Notes: generated by a model not told the origin, from the sequence alone. Positions 15,713 through 24,362 are shown, numbered from the stretch's first letter. The stretch: 64,000 bases of DNA from Lactimicrobium massiliense (GCF_900343155.1 NZ_OUNG01000004.1:1-64000), one strand, 5' to 3'. Program-made: numbers and translations.

Positions 15713-18463
15713 CTAGTCAATCACAATCTTCGCTGTACTGCCGCCATCTTCCTGCAGATTCTTTTTCACCACAATCTTCCGGCTGATTCTTTCTTCCAGC
15801 TGAGACACATGGGAAATGATACCGATCAAGCGGTCTGCCTCTGAGATGGAGCTTAATGTATCCACTGCCTGGGCAAGAGATTCTTCATCCAGGGAGCCAA
15901 AACCTTCATCGATGAACATCGCATCCATCTGCACATGGGCATGGTCCTGCGTAGCATCCGACAGTCCTAGTGCCAGCGACATCGATGCCAGGAAAGACTC
16001 GCCGCCTGAAAGAGAATCCACAGGCCGCACCGTATCGTTGTAATGATCAATGACATCCAGAGCCAGTGCTGCATGGGACTGGCGGCCAAGATGATCCTGA
16101 TGGCGAACAAGCTCATACTGACCTGATGACATCTGCCTGTAGCGCCGGTTGGCATAGTACAGAATCTCATCAAAGTAATGCATCTGCACATACTCTTCCA
16201 ATGTCAGTTTCTCTTTGCCGCTCAGATGTGAATCCGCCGTGTCAGCCAGAGAACGCACCAGATCATAGTGTTTCTGCTGCCTGGCCAGTTTCTTCATCCC
16301 GGTATTTACCTTTGTAAATGTATCTTCATTATTCTCCAGACGATGGCTGATGACACTCAAAGAACGCTGCAGCGCAGACAATGTATCCTGGCTCTGTACA
16401 AGCCTTGCCTGATCCTTAGCTAAATTCCTGCGGAAACCCGCTTCATCACCAGCTGGCAGTGAAGCTTCATATGTCTTTTTCTCCATTTCAAGATCGCGCA
16501 GGATCTGCTGTGCATCAATTACATCCTGCTGTACCTGCTGCCAGATCTTCTGCCGTTCTGCCACCTGCTGCGTCAAAGCCTTGATTGCCCGCCTTGCACT
16601 TGCTGCATCCGCATACGCAAGATCTTTCTGCAGGATCTCAATCTTCTGCTTTGCCTGCAGAATCTCTCCCTGCTGCTTTGACTCCTGCAGCGTCACTTCC
16701 TGCAGCTGTGTGCGCATCATATCTGTCTCTTTCGAAAGCGCATCAATCTCCGTTTCAATCTGATGGAGCTCTTTTTCCTGTTTCAAAAGCACATCAATAT
16801 TCTGCTGATCAGATGTGATTTCCCTGCTGATCTTTGCAATGGCATCGTTTAATACCGCAGGATCTGAAACACCTGCCTGGGCAAGTGCATTTCCCAGATT
16901 TTTCTGCTGTTCCTGCAGCTTCGCCATCACACCGGACAGTTTCTGATGCGCCGCATCACTGTCCTTCTTGGCCTGCAGGCTCTTTCTCTCCAGTTCCTCC
17001 ACCGTTTTCTGATCCGGGGCACCCTTGGCAAGATGGGCAAGGGAAGGATGATGAACGGACCCGCATACCGGGCAGGGCTCTCCTTCCTGCAGACCAGATG
17101 CCAGCAGGCCGGCCTGTTCCCGGAAGAATACCGAACGGTTTTCCATGTACACATGATTGGCATTTTCATAAGCACACAATGTCGTTTCCACAAGCTGTTT
17201 CACTCTTGCTTCGTCAATCTGTGTCTTATGAATCGCCTGTTCCAGCAATACGATCGCATGCAGCTGGCTAAGGCGGTTCTGCCTGATCTGCAGTTCACTT
17301 TCCATCTGGATCTTCTTTGCAGGCACATCCTTCCATGCCTGCTGTTTCTGCTGATCTTTGGCAAGGGTGCTTTCTGCCGTTTCCAGCCTTTTTTGATTCA
17401 ACCCGATCTGTTTCTGCAGATCTGCCAGCTTCTTCTTACTGTTTTCCAGGTCCATTCCTGCCTGCTCCAGCATGTCATACTTTGGCAGCTGCTCTTTTTC
17501 CCTGGCAAGCTGCACCTGCAGCGTAGCGATGGCTTCATCTTCCTGTGCTTCCTGCTTTACATGCAGAATATTCTGCTTTGTACGCAGGGCTTCTTCTGCC
17601 GCCGGTATCTTTTTCTCGACCGCATGCAGTTTTGCATAGCGGCCGGCTGTTTCTTCCTTCTGGCCAATGGTTCTGGAAAGAATCGCATTGGCATCTGTTC
17701 TTTCCTGCACCTGCTTTTCCAGCTTTTCTTTTTCAGCTTTGTCAAAGTCGATTGCCTTCTGCACTTCTGCAGAAAACTGTTCCGGCTGCAGGAACGGATT
17801 GTCACTGTTCCAATGAGACAGGTCACAGGCATCATTGCCCTGCAGAAAACCGATGGCACTCTGCAGTGCGGTCATTTCTGTATTGACCTTGTCTGCAGCA
17901 GTTCTGCGCTCATCTTCCAGCTTTAACATCAGTTTCTGATAATTGCCTGTATGGAACAGGTCCTGAAACAGCTTGACCCGCTGTTTCGTATCCGCTGTCA
18001 GCAACTGGCGGAAACTGCCCTGGGCAATCATGACAATCTGTGCAAACTGATCACAGTCAATCTTCAGGATTTCTTCGATCTTCTTTGTGACCTGGGTGCT
18101 TTTAGCAGTGATGGAACCATCCGGCATGGTCAGTTCTGCATCCTGTGTCAGCAGATCCTTTTCCTTCTGATAGCGCAGTTTGCGCAGGACGTGGTATGTT
18201 TTGCCGCCATAGGAAAAATCCAGCTTCACATAGGTCTTCACACTGTCATCCACATACTGGGACCGCAGCGTTTTTACGTTCCGGTTATCGCCTGATGTCC
18301 GCCCGTACAGCGCATAGGTGATCGCATCAAAGATCGTTGTCTTGCCAGCACCTGTATCACCGGTGATCAGGTACAGACCGGAATCACCAAGCAGAGAAAA
18401 ATCCAACACGGTTGGCCTTGCATACGGACCAAAAGCACACATTTCCAAGCGCAGCGGCCTCAT
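15713..18463 (-). CDS. sbcC: Exonuclease SbcC, SMC-like ATPase
   Basis: 916 residues. The N-terminal ATPase half has Walker A GDTGAGKTTIFDAI (~35-48). Long coiled coils flank the zinc hook CPVCG (near 455), and the C-terminal half has the signature DSLSGGESFLASMSLALGLS and Walker B MFIDEGFGSLDEE. With SbcD it forms the Mre11-Rad50-type nuclease that opens hairpins and processes double-strand breaks. Its start overlaps the sbcD stop by 4 nt, so the two are coupled. Confidence 0.95.
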   Translation of the reverse strand: MRPLRLEMCAFGPYARPTVLDFSLLGDSGLYLITGDTGAGKTTIFDAITYALYGRTSGDNRNVKTLRSQYVDDSVKTYVKLDFSYGGKTYHVLRKLRYQKEKDLLTQDAELTMPDGSITAKSTQVTKKIEEILKIDCDQFAQIVMIAQGSFRQLLTADTKQRVKLFQDLFHTGNYQKLMLKLEDERRTAADKVNTEMTALQSAIGFLQGNDACDLSHWNSDNPFLQPEQFSAEVQKAIDFDKAEKEKLEKQVQERTDANAILSRTIGQKEETAGRYAKLHAVEKKIPAAEEALRTKQNILHVKQEAQEDEAIATLQVQLAREKEQLPKYDMLEQAGMDLENSKKKLADLQKQIGLNQKRLETAESTLAKDQQKQQAWKDVPAKKIQMESELQIRQNRLSQLHAIVLLEQAIHKTQIDEARVKQLVETTLCAYENANHVYMENRSVFFREQAGLLASGLQEGEPCPVCGSVHHPSLAHLAKGAPDQKTVEELERKSLQAKKDSDAAHQKLSGVMAKLQEQQKNLGNALAQAGVSDPAVLNDAIAKISREITSDQQNIDVLLKQEKELHQIETEIDALSKETDMMRTQLQEVTLQESKQQGEILQAKQKIEILQKDLAYADAASARRAIKALTQQVAERQKIWQQVQQDVIDAQQILRDLEMEKKTYEASLPAGDEAGFRRNLAKDQARLVQSQDTLSALQRSLSVISHRLENNEDTFTKVNTGMKKLARQQKHYDLVRSLADTADSHLSGKEKLTLEEYVQMHYFDEILYYANRRYRQMSSGQYELVRHQDHLGRQSHAALALDVIDHYNDTVRPVDSLSGGESFLASMSLALGLSDATQDHAHVQMDAMFIDEGFGSLDEESLAQAVDTLSSISEADRLIGIISHVSQLEERISRKIVVKKNLQEDGGSTAKIVID

Positions 18464-19602
18464 GCCTGCTCACCTCCATTCCAGATCTCATCAATCTGAT
18501 CTTTCAGATAGGAAATCTGTTCTTCAGACATCTCAATGCCATTGCGCTCTTTGTAAAACCGGGCAAACAGATCAGAAGGAGACATCGTCTGCATCGTATT
18601 CACAGGCAGAATCATTTCAGCCCGGGTCCGCTCATTGTCATAGTCCAGCCGCATGGCATTGGGATACAGCTCTCTCAGATAGCGTATCGCATCCGGCTGT
18701 TCCTGATTGTCATGCAGTACAAAGCGGACATAGTCCTCCTTGTTTTCATCCTCACTGGCAGCCGAAAGAATCTCCTTGTAATACCCTTCGATGGTCCGCA
18801 TATGATGCAGCGGCGTTAACAAGCGTGTATAGACACGCACCATGCCCTTTTCCTTCAGCTCAGCAAAGCCAAGCGCTTTCTGCTGGTTTTCCTCTGCAAA
18901 GGAATACGCAAGCGGTGTACCGGCATAAAACACATTTTTGCCAAGCTGCTGGCGATGATGAATATGGCCTAATGCCGCATAATCAAAGCCATCATAGACA
19001 GAAGCAGAAATCTGATCGAGACCGCCGACAATCAACTGTTCGGAGCCAAGCGGATCAACCTTTGCCCCGGTCACAAACTGATGTGAGACAATGACATTTC
19101 GTTTGGAAAAGTCCACATCCGACATGGCAATGGCCCTGGCCACAGCCTGCTGATAGCTGCCCACTCTGTCATCTTCATCCAGATAACGGTTGACATAGCT
19201 TGGCCGGATATACGGCAGCAGCCACACATGCACTTCCCCGAAATCATCCGTCAGTATATCGTGGTCCATCTTTCCCATGAAATTTCCACAAATATGAATT
19301 CCCTGGCCAGCCAGCAGGTGTCCGCCATAGGCAAGTCTGTCACCCTGGTCATGATTGCCTGCAATCAGGTATGTCCGGATGTGATGCCCGGCAAGATCCG
19401 TCAGGAAATCATCCAGCAGATTGACCGCTTCCACAGAAGGCACTGCCTTGTCATACACATCACCCGCAATCAGCAGTGCATCTGGTTTTTCTTTCACCAG
19501 AATTTCTACAATTTCTTTCAGAATATGTTTCTGCTCCTCTGCCATCGATACATGATTGACAATCATGCCAAGGTGCAGATCTGCCAGATGTGCAAACTTC
19601 AT
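18460..19602 (-). CDS. sbcD: Exonuclease SbcD, Mre11-type nuclease subunit
   Basis: 380 residues. It has calcineurin-like phosphoesterase motifs in order: HLADLHLG (4-11), AGDVYD, GNHD (LIAGNHDQGD), VSHQ (IVSHQFV) and GHIHH (AALGHIHHRQQ), all metal ligands present. A strong AGGAGG precedes the ATG. It is the first gene of the sbcDC pair. Confidence 0.95.
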   Translation of the reverse strand: MKFAHLADLHLGMIVNHVSMAEEQKHILKEIVEILVKEKPDALLIAGDVYDKAVPSVEAVNLLDDFLTDLAGHHIRTYLIAGNHDQGDRLAYGGHLLAGQGIHICGNFMGKMDHDILTDDFGEVHVWLLPYIRPSYVNRYLDEDDRVGSYQQAVARAIAMSDVDFSKRNVIVSHQFVTGAKVDPLGSEQLIVGGLDQISASVYDGFDYAALGHIHHRQQLGKNVFYAGTPLAYSFAEENQQKALGFAELKEKGMVRVYTRLLTPLHHMRTIEGYYKEILSAASEDENKEDYVRFVLHDNQEQPDAIRYLRELYPNAMRLDYDNERTRAEMILPVNTMQTMSPSDLFARFYKERNGIEMSEEQISYLKDQIDEIWNGGEQA

Positions 19603-19654
19603 GAAATACCTCCTGCTTTCTCAGCTGTTCTACTATCTTATCATCCCGGATGTA

Positions 19655-19686
19655 CAAAACGGGCAGATCCACACTGGATCCGCCCA
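19655..19686 (-). terminator. Terminator downstream of purF
   Basis: The reverse-strand stem GGGC(G)GATCC / GGATC(T)GCCC is followed by GTTTTGT. Confidence 0.75.
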
Positions 19687-19713
19687 TTTTCATCGCTTCT
19701 CTTTGTCAAACTC

Positions 19714-21183
19714 TTACAGTTCCTTGGCATCCCCGTGCACTCTTTCACGGGTGTCATTCTCTTCCCCATCAAAGCCGATCTTCTGTTCAAACTTTGACTT
19801 TTCACTCTCTTTCGGCGTCGGTGCCGGATAATGCTCCGTAAAGCAGCCAAGGCACAGATCACAATTGGCATCTGCACACATCTGCCTTACCCCATCCACA
19901 CTCAGATAGCCAAGCGAATCTGCCCCAATATACTTGCAGATCTCATCCAGACTCATCTTACAGGCGATCAGATTCTTCTTCGAATCAATATCCGTGCCAT
20001 AGTAACACGGTGAGATAAACGGCGGTGCCGAGATCCGCACATGAATTTCCCTGGCACCGGCATCTCTGAGCAGGGCCACAATTCTGGCAGATGTTGTACC
20101 ACGGACAATCGAGTCATCCACCATGATCACACGCTTGCCTTTGACAACCGAGGCAATCACATTCAGCTTCATCCGCACCGCATTCTCACGCTGATCCTGG
20201 GTCGGCTGAATGAACGTTCTGGCAATATAGCGGTTCTTGGTAAAGCCCATCTCATACGGAATACCGGATGCCTGGGCATAGCCAATCGCTGCATCCAGGC
20301 CGGAGTCCGGCACACCAATGACCACATCCGCATCCACCGGATGTTCCTTTGCAAGAATGTGGCCAGCATTGATACGGGCCTGATGAATACTTAATCCTTC
20401 CATCACACTGTCCGGACGGGCAAAGTAAATATATTCAAAAGCACACATATGCTTGACGGGATTGACATGTTCACGGATCGAACGAATGCCAGACTTGTCC
20501 ACGACAACAATCTCACCGGCATCCAGATTGCGGATGAATTTAGCACCCAGTGAATCCAAAGCACATGTCTCAGAGGCAAAGATAATCTGGCCGTCTTTCA
20601 TCTGGCCCATGCATAACGGACGGAATCCTGTCATATCACGCACGGCAATCAGCTTCTCCGGTGACATGATCACAAGTGAATACGCACCTTCCAGGTTGTA
20701 CATGGCACGGTTGATTGCTTCCTCAATCGAAGGCGCACTCAGCCGTTCCTTGATGATCATATACGCAATAATCTCAGTATCATTGGTCGTATGGAAGATG
20801 GCACCATGCATCTCCAGCTTGCGGCGCAGCTGTGGCGCATTGGTCAGATTGCCATTATGCACAAGGGCAAGCTGGCCCTTGATATGGCGCACAACCAGCG
20901 GCTGGGCATTGGTCTGATTCACCGTGCCAAAGGTTGAATACCGTGTATGGCCGATTGCCATCTGTCCCCGTCCAAGCGACATCAGCTTTTCACGTGTAAA
21001 CACATCACGCACCAGGCCAACATCCTTCTCACATGTAATCACACCACGGTCATTGACCGCAATGCCGCAGGACTCCTGTCCACGATGCTGCAGAGAAAAC
21101 AAACCATAATACGTATTGCCGGCAACATCTGTCCTGCCATCCTGGTCATAGATACCAAATACACCGCATTCCTCGTGGATCAT
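19714..21183 (-). CDS. purF: Amidophosphoribosyltransferase
   Basis: 489 residues. It catalyses the first step of purine synthesis, moving glutamine amide nitrogen to PRPP. The short propeptide MIHEE precedes the nucleophile Cys of CGVFGIYD. The class II glutaminase domain is followed by the phosphoribosyltransferase domain with VIMVDDSIVRGTTS, and C-terminal cysteines (CADANCDLCLGCF) match the Bacillus-type [4Fe-4S] enzyme. I start at 21183 and not at the ATG at 21189, because the GAGGG ribosome binding site touches the first ATG and is correctly spaced from the second. No other pur gene is adjacent. Confidence 0.96.
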   Translation of the reverse strand: MIHEECGVFGIYDQDGRTDVAGNTYYGLFSLQHRGQESCGIAVNDRGVITCEKDVGLVRDVFTREKLMSLGRGQMAIGHTRYSTFGTVNQTNAQPLVVRHIKGQLALVHNGNLTNAPQLRRKLEMHGAIFHTTNDTEIIAYMIIKERLSAPSIEEAINRAMYNLEGAYSLVIMSPEKLIAVRDMTGFRPLCMGQMKDGQIIFASETCALDSLGAKFIRNLDAGEIVVVDKSGIRSIREHVNPVKHMCAFEYIYFARPDSVMEGLSIHQARINAGHILAKEHPVDADVVIGVPDSGLDAAIGYAQASGIPYEMGFTKNRYIARTFIQPTQDQRENAVRMKLNVIASVVKGKRVIMVDDSIVRGTTSARIVALLRDAGAREIHVRISAPPFISPCYYGTDIDSKKNLIACKMSLDEICKYIGADSLGYLSVDGVRQMCADANCDLCLGCFTEHYPAPTPKESEKSKFEQKIGFDGEENDTRERVHGDAKEL

Positions 21184-21378
21184 GCGCATCCCTCATCTTT
21201 CCATTCAAATAACGCTGTTAGTATACATCCTCGCACAAAGAAACACAGTAAAAAAATGCTGCACGCAAAAGACTTGCCATCTGCGCATGACACAGCCAGA
21301 CAAACCAGAAACCAAGCCAGCTGAAAAGAATTGGCTCTGTCTAAATAAACTTCCTGCTATTCATGGCTGTCCATCCGG

Positions 21379-21413
21379 CCCGGCACTGCTGTCATACCGA
21401 ACATCGCCAGTGC
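21379..21413 (-). repeat. Scrap of the hipB 3' end, duplicated downstream of hipT
   Basis: Thirty-five bases match 22763-22797 (the last codons of hipB) with one mismatch. The copy lies just beyond the hipT stop, so the hipS-hipT pair is bracketed by two copies of the hipB end in the same orientation. It is too short to encode anything. Confidence 0.7.
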
Positions 21414-21453
21414 TCACGGCACCACTGATGAATGAAAAGCACGTTTTCAGGCT

Positions 21454-22422
21454 TTATTTTCCTGCAGAAAGAGCTTTGAATCTTTCTTTCATCATCAATT
21501 TCATCTTTTCCTTGATGCCGTCTGGCAAAAGACTCTGATCAACAGTATCCATCAAGATCTTTTCTTTAGATATGATTTCATTTGTCATATTTACAGCAGC
21601 TTTGGCATTGATGCGGCAATGTTCTGCAAGAATCAGAAAATCTTTGCGATGCAAATTCTTTTTCTTTCCATTCAAAGTCAGGGCAGTCTGTTCTTGATCT
21701 GCTGGTACAACAAGATTCACCGGAAGAAGATCATATGCACAGGAAAGCTTGAATATTCGATTTCCCGGTTCTTTTTCAATCAAAGAAAAATTCTTGAGAT
21801 GCATATCTGAATTCAAGGTAACAAAACAGAAAAGAATACGCATGAAAAAATCCGCAAGATCAACACCGGACTGGCTGGAATACTTCTGAATCACATGACC
21901 GCACTGCTCATAGGAACTGTTGTATTTATCTGCAGTCTGTCTCTGCATTAATTGACAGAAATCTTCCATCGCATACATTGCAAAGCTGTTGGGATCGGCT
22001 GTATTGCGGCGGTCAATCCGCTTTGTAATATATCCGAGCTGCATATTTTCCAGCTGAATCAAGCCATGTGGTACGGTTGGGATGCCAATCCTGTCTGCCA
22101 TCGTCATGACAAGCTGCTCTGCTTCCGGCAGAAACGCATACTCATCAGAAGGGGGTTTCAGAATGTAGCCAGTAGGATAATCTACCAGTGTCAGACGGCT
22201 GTTACTCAATTTGGAAAGATGCAGAGACAGTTTCTTCTGAATCCCGGCAACCGTCTGATGATGTTCAACCGATAAATCTGCCAGCTTTCTCATTTCATTA
22301 TCATTGATCTGCAGCAGCGGCAGGGTTTCCGTACCAAAGAACTTTGTGATACAGCGCCTGTGCCAGCCTGCAGATTCTTCCTGCGCTGTCAGCGGTTTTC
22401 CACAGCAAAGACACCGTTTCAT
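21454..22422 (-). CDS. hipT: HipT kinase toxin (HipA C-terminal domain)
   Basis: 322 residues. The protein is a HipA-fold Ser/Thr kinase lacking the N-terminal subdomain, which is encoded separately as hipS. Visible motifs are the glycine-rich loop region HHQTVAGIQKKLSL (~54-67), the catalytic loop NSDMHLKNFSLI (~205-216) and the metal-binding Asp in CAYDLLP (~229-235). The first 24 residues carry a CxxC...HxxC pair (C4/C7 and H21/C24) that could bind zinc. In the E. coli O127 HipBST system HipT phosphorylates tryptophanyl-tRNA synthetase; the target here is unknown. It overlaps hipS by 4 nt. Confidence 0.88.
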   Translation of the reverse strand: MKRCLCCGKPLTAQEESAGWHRRCITKFFGTETLPLLQINDNEMRKLADLSVEHHQTVAGIQKKLSLHLSKLSNSRLTLVDYPTGYILKPPSDEYAFLPEAEQLVMTMADRIGIPTVPHGLIQLENMQLGYITKRIDRRNTADPNSFAMYAMEDFCQLMQRQTADKYNSSYEQCGHVIQKYSSQSGVDLADFFMRILFCFVTLNSDMHLKNFSLIEKEPGNRIFKLSCAYDLLPVNLVVPADQEQTALTLNGKKKNLHRKDFLILAEHCRINAKAAVNMTNEIISKEKILMDTVDQSLLPDGIKEKMKLMMKERFKALSAGK

Positions 22423-22751
22423 ACTTCTTCCTCCACTCTGACATCACCTATGCAGTCCCGGCACGCCGCCAGTAACAACCCAAACCGATCCTGACGGCTG
22501 ATCCTCCAGTTCCTGCTGACAAGATCCAGCAGCCATCCCTCTGGAATCAGACCGTCAAAGAACGGGAAAAGAATATTCGAAACATACGGTTCACTTCGCA
22601 ACGGAAGCGTGAGACTGACAGCCACAGAATCCGGATCGTTCAGCCATTGATCAAGATAGAAGAAAACATACCCCATATCTGTTTCCTGAATCTTCCCGCA
22701 CAAATGATTCTGCACAAAAACATTTCCCCTACGCAGTATGCGATCACTCAT
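22419..22751 (-). CDS. hipS: HipS, HipA N-terminal subdomain as a separate protein
   Basis: 110 residues. The segment SLTLPLRSEPY..ILFPFFDGLIPEG..., DRFGLLLAACRDCIGDVRV corresponds to the N-terminal subdomain of HipA and ends exactly where that subdomain would join the kinase. In E. coli O127 HipBST the equivalent HipS protein, not HipB, neutralises the kinase. The gene overlaps hipB by 8 nt upstream and hipT by 4 nt downstream, which makes a tightly coupled B-S-T operon. Confidence 0.85.
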   Translation of the reverse strand: MSDRILRRGNVFVQNHLCGKIQETDMGYVFFYLDQWLNDPDSVAVSLTLPLRSEPYVSNILFPFFDGLIPEGWLLDLVSRNWRISRQDRFGLLLAACRDCIGDVRVEEEV

Positions 22752-22947
22752 GCTTCATTCTCCCCGGCACCGCTGTCATACCGAACATCGCCAGTGCCTG
22801 ATTCACCTTATCCATGCGGACTGTCTCTTTTCCCTGCTCCAGATCGCGCACAAACCGAAGACCAAGCCCAGACCGCAGTGCAAACTCCTTCTGGGTCAGT
22901 CCAGCCTCACGCCGTGCTTTCTTTACATATTCTGCAATTTCATTCAT
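22744..22947 (-). CDS. hipB: HipB, HTH repressor of the HipBST module
   Basis: 67 residues from the ATG at 22947 (MNEIAEYVKKARREAGLTQK); an in-frame ATG at 22980 would add 11 residues but overlaps an operator. It has a classical XRE helix-turn-helix (GLTQKEFALRSGLGLRFVRDLEQGKETVRMDKV). The -10-like TATAAT at 22959-22954 sits only 6 nt before the ATG, so either the upstream TATAAT (23000-22995) is used or the message is nearly leaderless. Three palindromes just upstream are its likely binding sites. Confidence 0.85.
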   Translation of the reverse strand: MNEIAEYVKKARREAGLTQKEFALRSGLGLRFVRDLEQGKETVRMDKVNQALAMFGMTAVPGRMKHE

Positions 22948-22955
22948 GTCATAAT

Positions 22956-22973
22956 TATACCATATCAGGTATA
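22956..22973. promoter_or_regulatory. HipB operator O1
   Basis: The palindrome TATACC-N6-GGTATA is read on the reverse strand, with the -10-like TATAAT overlapping it. It is 18 bp overall, the same span as the E. coli HipB operator TATCC-N8-GGATA. Confidence 0.7.
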
Positions 22974-22996
22974 TATTCATTAATATTTGCGCATAT

Positions 22997-23014
22997 TATA
23001 CCCTATTAGGTATA
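22997..23014. promoter_or_regulatory. HipB operator O2
   Basis: This is a second copy of the TATACC-N6-GGTATA palindrome, 41 bp from O1, again overlapping a TATAAT. Confidence 0.7.
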
Positions 23015-23037
23015 ATTTGCTAGAATATATGTGATTT

Positions 23038-23055
23038 TATACCTTATCGGTTATA
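23038..23055. promoter_or_regulatory. HipB operator O3
   Basis: A third, slightly degenerate copy (reverse strand TATAACCGATAAGGTATA), 41 bp from O2. Three sites at an identical spacing of about four helical turns place bound repressors on one face of the DNA. Confidence 0.65.
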
Positions 23056-23116
23056 GTTTTGCTTTGATTTCTGACAATTCCAGTATTTCAGAGCTTCGTA
23101 TCATCTGCTCCAAAAT

Positions 23117-23161
23117 GTAAAAAACGCATGTTCAGCAGAATACGCTGCCATACATGCGTTT
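23117..23161 (-). terminator. Terminator after the DUF1304 remnant
   Basis: The reverse-strand stem AAACGCATG/CATGCGTTT is followed by TTTAC. It closes the leftward unit that includes the HTH/membrane pair. Confidence 0.7.
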
Positions 23162-23185
23162 CAAGCACCAATTGCAGTGAATCAC

Positions 23186-23324
23186 TCAAAAAAATGTGGA
23201 AATCACTGTCAGGATGGCCAGACCACCCTGCATCAGGATAATCTTTGGATTGCTGGTGATGCTGCCATAGGCTGCCACGCCAATGATATAGCACATCAGA
23301 CAGATCACGCCTTTCAGGCTGTCA
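23186..23324 (-). pseudogene. 3' remnant of a DUF1304 gene
   Basis: Positions 23207-23324 repeat 24415-24532 with a single mismatch, giving the same residues DSLKGVICLMCYIIGVAAYG and onward to a slightly different C-terminus (ILTVISTFF against ILTLISALF). The 5' two thirds of the gene are missing. The upstream in-frame sequence is unrelated. Confidence 0.85.
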
Positions 23325-23402
23325 TTGAGACGCCTGTTTGCGGATTTCATCAATTTGTTTGTTATCACGGTGTTCAGCAACCTGCTTTGAGAAAGGAGAC
23401 AT
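23322..23402 (-). CDS. 26-residue reading frame after the HTH gene, doubtful
   Basis: The frame reads MSPFSKQVAEHRDNKQIDEI and then RKQASQ. It has a GAGAAGG ribosome binding site and starts 20 nt after the HTH gene ends. It is very charged and stops exactly at the junction with the DUF1304 remnant. It may be a truncated gene end or a genuine small protein; there is no family match I can name. Confidence 0.3.
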   Translation of the reverse strand: MSPFSKQVAEHRDNKQIDEIRKQASQ

Positions 23403-23421
23403 GCCTTCTCATTGCGGGTTC

Positions 23422-23628
23422 CTATCTGTTATCCTCCCAATCCCAAAAAAGATCGTCGAGGGTTTTGCCCAGCACTTTGCATATGGAAATACAGAGCCGA
23501 ATCGTAGGATTATAGTCACCTTTTTCGATTGCATTGATCGTTTGTCGGGATACGCCTGTGAGGTCTGCCAATTGCTGCTGGGACAGATTCTTGGCTGCGC
23601 GCGCAGACTTTAATTTCAGGTTTTTCAT
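23422..23628 (-). CDS. XRE-family transcriptional regulator, short
   Basis: 68 residues, almost all helix-turn-helix (KNLSQQQLADLTGVSRQTINAIEKGDYNPTIRLCISICKVLGKTLDDLFW), the compact YgzD-like type. It overlaps the membrane gene upstream by 4 nt. Regulators of this type often partner a small multi-span protein and control their own operon; the two palindromes at 24133 and 24178 are its probable targets. Confidence 0.88.
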   Translation of the reverse strand: MKNLKLKSARAAKNLSQQQLADLTGVSRQTINAIEKGDYNPTIRLCISICKVLGKTLDDLFWDWEDNR

Positions 23629-24119
23629 TCTTCTTCGCTTTTTCCCCTTGCATTTTTGATGACTGCGGCGATGGATATCACCAGAAACATGATTCCCATT
23701 ATGATGTCCATGTTACTGCTGGTAAGGATACCTGCAGGAAGGCCCTGCGTACGAATCTGCAGAATTCCAGTGACCAGGTTAATGATACCAACAACGAAAA
23801 TAACCAGGGTCCATTTCTTCCAGTTACCCGAGATGCCGAAATATACATCTTTGCTGATTGAATATACGACATAAACGGTAATCATCAGAAAACTTGAGGT
23901 CATGAGTGCAAGACTGCCATCCATTGGAAGAAGGTTTCGTTTTAATAAGAATGCTTCAATATATCCGCTGAAAACACCAACGATAAGCGCAAGCCGATAG
24001 GCTGCACCGCGCAAGGCAATCTGACGCTCATCATACTGTACTGGCGTTTTCCCGCGCATAAAATAAACCAGAAGCATAAGGACAACAAGTGGAAATAGGA
24101 TATCAAAAATAGAATTCAT
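23625..24119 (-). CDS. Membrane protein paired with the XRE regulator
   Basis: 164 residues from the ATG at 24119 (GGAGG at 7-nt spacing); a longer frame reaches 24161. Five or so hydrophobic spans are present, and after the first comes a conserved-looking QYDERQIALRGAAYRLAL segment seen in small membrane proteins encoded next to HTH regulators. The function is unknown. Confidence 0.75.
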   Translation of the reverse strand: MNSIFDILFPLVVLMLLVYFMRGKTPVQYDERQIALRGAAYRLALIVGVFSGYIEAFLLKRNLLPMDGSLALMTSSFLMITVYVVYSISKDVYFGISGNWKKWTLVIFVVGIINLVTGILQIRTQGLPAGILTSSNMDIIMGIMFLVISIAAVIKNARGKSEEE

Positions 24120-24132
24120 ACAGTCCTCCAAA

Positions 24133-24152
24133 ATGTCATATATATTTGACAT
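24133..24152. promoter_or_regulatory. Palindromic operator 1 of the HTH/membrane pair
   Basis: ATGTCA-N8-TGACAT is a perfect 6-bp-arm palindrome lying between the -10 element and the ribosome binding site. Confidence 0.6.
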
Positions 24153-24177
24153 CTTTATCATAATAGCTAACCAGCAA

Positions 24178-24197
24178 ATGTCAAATATAATTTACAT
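24178..24197. promoter_or_regulatory. Palindromic operator 2 with embedded -35
   Basis: ATGTCAAATATAATTTACAT shares its left arm with operator 1 and is 45 bp away. Its reverse strand contains TTGACA, followed after 16 bp by TATGAT, so a repressor here would cover the -35. Confidence 0.55.
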
Positions 24198-24362
24198 TTT
24201 GAAAATGAATTGATTTCTTCGAATGAAGAGAGTCTTCGAGACTCTTGGTGGGAAATTTGAATATTCTGTTCGGGTAGGGTGAAGCTCCCCGCCTAAGCCT
24301 ACGCCACTTTGTGCAAACATTGAGGCTTTGGCTATAGACAGGGTATGCGCGGCGCATCAATC
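24198..24362. other. Intergenic stretch without a gene
   Basis: It lies between the operator region and the DUF1304 terminator. A short imperfect repeat around GAGAGTCTTCGAGACTC (24228-24244) could fold, but no frame or promoter is convincing. Confidence 0.4.
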
